This document shows, piece after piece, positions 60,901 to 64,000 of a stretch of 64,000 nt of DNA (its first letter is position 1; every line of letters begins with the position of its first letter). The stretch is from Polytrichum commune (taxonomy: Eukaryota > Streptophyta > Polytrichopsida > Polytrichales > Polytrichaceae), in the NCBI GenBank assembly GCA_950295325.1, contig OX485804.1, positions 18,974,001-19,038,000 of the forward strand, in the 5' to 3' direction. A program made the position numbers and the translations under genes. The notes beneath the pieces were generated by a model. It ran no database searches. It saw only the letters and a program-made list of their open reading frames with translations, and was not told the origin of the DNA.

Positions 60901-63755
60901 CAACTCAGAAACGAGCAGAATGTATCTTATACGCTCCAACATCAGCAGATAGATTCTTTATTTTGGATGCATGCAAGCTATCAGGAACGATAGAGGGTGT
61001 GGTGGTGACATGTCATTTCTTTACATGATAGGAGTTGATGATCCTCTAATTCCTGGTAGGTTTGGAATCTGGACTTAATGCAGAATGCATGTTCATATAT
61101 AATATCCTTCAATTCTTGTGGTAGAATGTTGTTTATTCTTTGCTGGCCTGATGACTCAGATGCCTATGGGCCGATTCCTTGTTGGCGTATTCGTGGCACC
61201 GGTTGCACTAGGTCTGCTGTTCACTCCTGTATTTTTGCTGGACATGGGAGGTCTCTCCTTCAATGGAAGAACATTGGCTGAGCCTTCTCTTGCAGAAGGC
61301 CCAGCTATGGCAGCCAAGCACCGTTGCACAGTCCTACTGAACGTATTCCTCTATGCGTATGTCCTGAACTCTTTGATCCAGAGTACATTCTCAAGTTATG
61401 ACACTCTGCTTTAATATAGGTTTTCAAGCGATGTTGTGTCTCTGAGCCATTTTGTTTAGATGTGGGTGCTGCCTGGAGTACTTGAATATAGAAATTTATT
61501 TCTTTAGCCTTCTACTTTCATTGTGTCCTTGCTCCTGGTGAGTAGAGTCTTCATTGCTCTAATTGGGTTCAGGACTAACACAAGTGGTATTTGCAGGTTG
61601 TCATTATCAACCACATTTGGAGGATCGCCTGTAGTTGCACTGTCACCATTTTGTTTGCTTGTGGCTAATGTCAACACTCTTATGGCTCAATTTCTCTTCG
61701 TCTTTCTCAGTGGTGCTGGTAAGGCCCAGTCCTTCTCTTTCAATATGCTTACAATGGAGATCTCACACTTTATTCAGCACTTTCAGTGACTTCATTTATT
61801 CAATAAGTGTGTCATTGCGTACAGGTACTCCACAATGGTTGTTATATGTCTTTGACCCTCCCTATGTGAAAAATGGAGTCCATTCACATTCTAAAGCACA
61901 ATGTCATTGCAATAAGGTGCTTTATTATCTTCAATCATGTGAATTACCAACTTATTGAACCCACATTTTGATGTTGATATCATGACAGTCTTCGCACGGA
62001 TGTCGCAGCCTTCACATCCATTGCGCTGCTCCAAGAAGGCTGTCATTCGCAGTGATGACTTTGAGCAAAACCCTGTGGAGGAGAAATACAGGTATTTTTT
62101 GATATCATCCTGGGTAGGCTTCATCCAGTGCCAAGTTGCTCATGCTGTCCCCAACATTCAACACTGCCAAAGCATACTCTTTTATTATGTTAAGACCTGT
62201 TAATATTCATATTTCATTGGGCGAAGAGTTAATGCCGTCCAGATACAGAGATCATGCTGTAGTGTATTTGAAGTTTTGGAAAGGTGAGTTTTGAATAGCT
62301 ATGGCTGTGGATGTTAATTGCAGCAATGAAGCCCAATGTTGTTTTTCTGGCAGGGTCTTTGCTGTGCGACTAGTATTAACTGGTCCGGCTCCTTGTGAAT
62401 TGGTGGATGCTAAAATTTGTTTGACATTTCGAAACTTTGTCAAGCTTCCCTCAGGCTCTATGTTCTGTGCAACACAGGACCTTGAACTTGTTCGACCAGA
62501 GGTAACATAAGCTGACACATCATTTTTCTAACTCAGTTGTCTACTTTACTGGTAGTTCAATTATTTTATAGAGCTTTGAAGCTTTAAATGTGTTAGTCCA
62601 GGGCTGGAGTGATGGAGTTTTGATTATTTTTTGGTCTGAAGATTGTCTTCTTGACATATCACTTTCCCCAAAAACTTGTGTAGGTCTCTTACCTGCGGTA
62701 TGGATTGATGGTGCGACACATCATTGACAAGAAAAGCCCTCTTTTGGGTCATACTATGGAAAGTCTCAGAGAAGGAGACGCTTCCTTCTCTCTTACCGTC
62801 ATGGGATTAGAACGCACATCCATGCAACCAATTTTTCATCTGGAGGTGATTGGATCTCCTCTCTCGCATGTGTCACGTGTATTTGAGCCTTTTTAAGTGC
62901 TAGTAGATTTCCTCTTCTGAGTCTTTTTAATTCTCAATTTCCATCAAAGTAATACTTCTATCAACTACTACCATTTTGAACCCAAAGATCAACCAAATTA
63001 AGGTGGAGAACATGAATTTTGAGAAAAACCCCCTGAGATCATGCTTAGTCTGTCTTCAATGTTGTCTCAGAGACTGATACCTCAATACTTTCTTGTAAGT
63101 GAGATATGTAATTCTCATCTTGTTTAAGAGGAAGGGAAAAAATATGCTCTAGTACATCAGCAACACATTGAGAATTTCTGGTAGGTGTTTAGCAATCTTC
63201 CAAATTGAGTTGTGAGAATGCCAGTCAGGATTGACTTGGACATTGGATTGCACACGCAGGATTATTTTGTTTGTGATGGGGATGTTGTATGGGATGGGGA
63301 CTACATGGATTTCATTCATATAAATAGAGACGGACAAAGGGTTTTGGACCATTCGAAGGTTGATCTTCTGAAGAGTTTCAAGGTGCAGTTTTTGACCTTC
63401 AGCTTGTGATTGTTTTTTTGTGTTCATCTCAATCCAAGGCTCACGTTACTTGTGGTGTAAATGTGTTGCCTGACCTTGAATCTATTTTATTTACCTTCAG
63501 ATCCACACAATTAGCTTGTGATGTATTGGAATCATACAGGTTGCAGGAATGGTCTCCCAGGCAATCAGTAGAATGGAGGCTGATGTTGCCAAACGCAAGG
63601 ATAATGAAGCCAAGGAGAGACAAAAACAAGCTGATGAGAAATCTGGAGACAAAGCTGAAGGATTGAAGAACTCAAAAGGGTGGTATGGAGCCCTTCGAGC
63701 TCGACCATTGTGGAGGTCCAAATCAACATCTTTCACTAGAGAGCCAGACTGGTGA
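57966..63755 (+). CDS. Inward-rectifier (Kir)-type K+ channel homologue, altered filter
   Basis: Exons 57966-58044(?), 58721-59544, 59844-59974, 60358-60657, 61160-61356, 61597-61718, 61989-62091, 62354-62501, 62684-62845, 63260-63382, 63540-63755. Phases agree from 60358 onward (456 residues). The junction 59974/60358 is out of phase, so one exon or splice site is missing; the first exon is tentative. Domains: about 340 polar N-terminal residues; slide helix LQDFYVACL; TM1 (GRFLVGVFVAPVALGLLFTP); pore VFLYALSLSTTFGGS; TM2 (FLFVFLSGA); linker VFARMSQPSHPLRCSKKAVI; Kir cytoplasmic beta-sandwich (YRVFAVRLVL; HIIDKKSPLLGHTMESLREG; GDVVWDGDYMDFI; RVLDHSKVDLL); and a basic/acidic tail. Kir proteins are tetrameric K+ channels of plasma or internal membranes. 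Here the TxGYG filter reads TTFGGS, so conduction or selectivity is doubtful. Confidence 0.82.
58045..58720. other. Possible first intron of the Kir-like gene
   Basis: A GTGAG donor after TGTCACG and an acceptor GGTAG at 58720 would join the tentative exon METSEEEGASLRSVG... to the large exon in phase (GAT codon). The minus-strand ORF at 58617-58183 lies inside and has no family features. The next in-frame ATG, if this exon is wrong, is at 58942. Confidence 0.4.
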
Positions 63756-64000
63756 ACCAGAGAACAAATTGGTTCTTTCTCATCTCTGCAGTGAACTCCA
63801 TGGCTTAGTCATCAATTGCTTGCATCAATCTGCAGACTGAAGATACTGGATCTTTTTATTGCCAGTTTTCCAACATTCCATCAGTGACCTATCAGGCAAA
63901 GTAGCCGAGCTATTCATTGTGCACATGCAGCCCCCTACTAGGAAAGGTGGAGTGATATATTCACTAATAAATCTTCTACTGTGTTCTTGCCTTCAAGACC
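63756..64000. other. 3' untranslated region of the Kir-like gene
   Basis: Follows the TGA at 63753-63755. No further ORF. An AATAA-like motif near 63963 (ACTAATAAATCTTC) could direct polyadenylation. Confidence 0.4.

Noticed and set aside
1-64000. CRISPR arrays, bacterial operons or phage genes
   Set aside because: No regularly spaced short direct repeats, no Shine-Dalgarno-linked ORF clusters; split genes and plant transposons dominate.

Overview
The window looks like nuclear DNA of a land plant: AT-rich intergenic sequence, GT-AG introns with T-rich acceptors, plant-type SINEs, MITEs and long-LTR retroelements, and sparse genes. A seed-free lineage (bryophyte, lycophyte or fern) is my guess, prompted by the Kir-like channel gene at the right end; it is not proven. 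No organelle, bacterial or CRISPR-like sequence was seen. All gene models below were built by eye from ORFs, splice-site consensus and codon-phase matching. No database search was run.  Layout. (1) About 2.8-13 kb, minus strand: one multi-exon gene, with 11 exons whose phases all agree (about 1,010 residues, first exon not found). It encodes a low-complexity, partly coiled-coil protein I do not recognise. Its introns hold MITEs, a 5S-headed SINE, a long fold-back and a tandem repeat. (2) 13-22 kb: no gene; degraded repeats and MITEs. (3) About 22.8-25.2 kb: a GC-rich island (24.2-25.2) that may be a promoter, and the last two exons of a possible minus-strand gene at 22.8-23.0 kb. (4) 25-57.8 kb: a 30-kb accessory stretch. 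It holds a nested pair of Tourist-like (PIF/Harbinger) MITEs, a truncated LTR retroelement with a 2.2-kb LTR and a primer-binding site, a 2.3-kb solo LTR with a perfect 5-bp target duplication, a pogo-like MITE, a hAT MITE nested in a TA-flanked MITE that itself interrupts a decayed RNase H-bearing retroelement, a second head-to-tail copy of that retroelement, a tRNA-headed SINE, a 5S-headed SINE and a diverged tandem array. (5) About 58-63.8 kb, plus strand: an inward-rectifier (Kir) potassium-channel homologue in at least 11 exons. It has a long extra N-terminal region, a complete Kir cytoplasmic domain and a pore whose selectivity filter reads TTFGGS where Kir channels have TxGYG.  The two best-supported genes lie at opposite ends and show no functional link. 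The most interesting points are the plant Kir-like gene with a lost GYG signature, the SINEs that seem to share a body under two different pol III heads, and the readable insertion history of the nested transposons.
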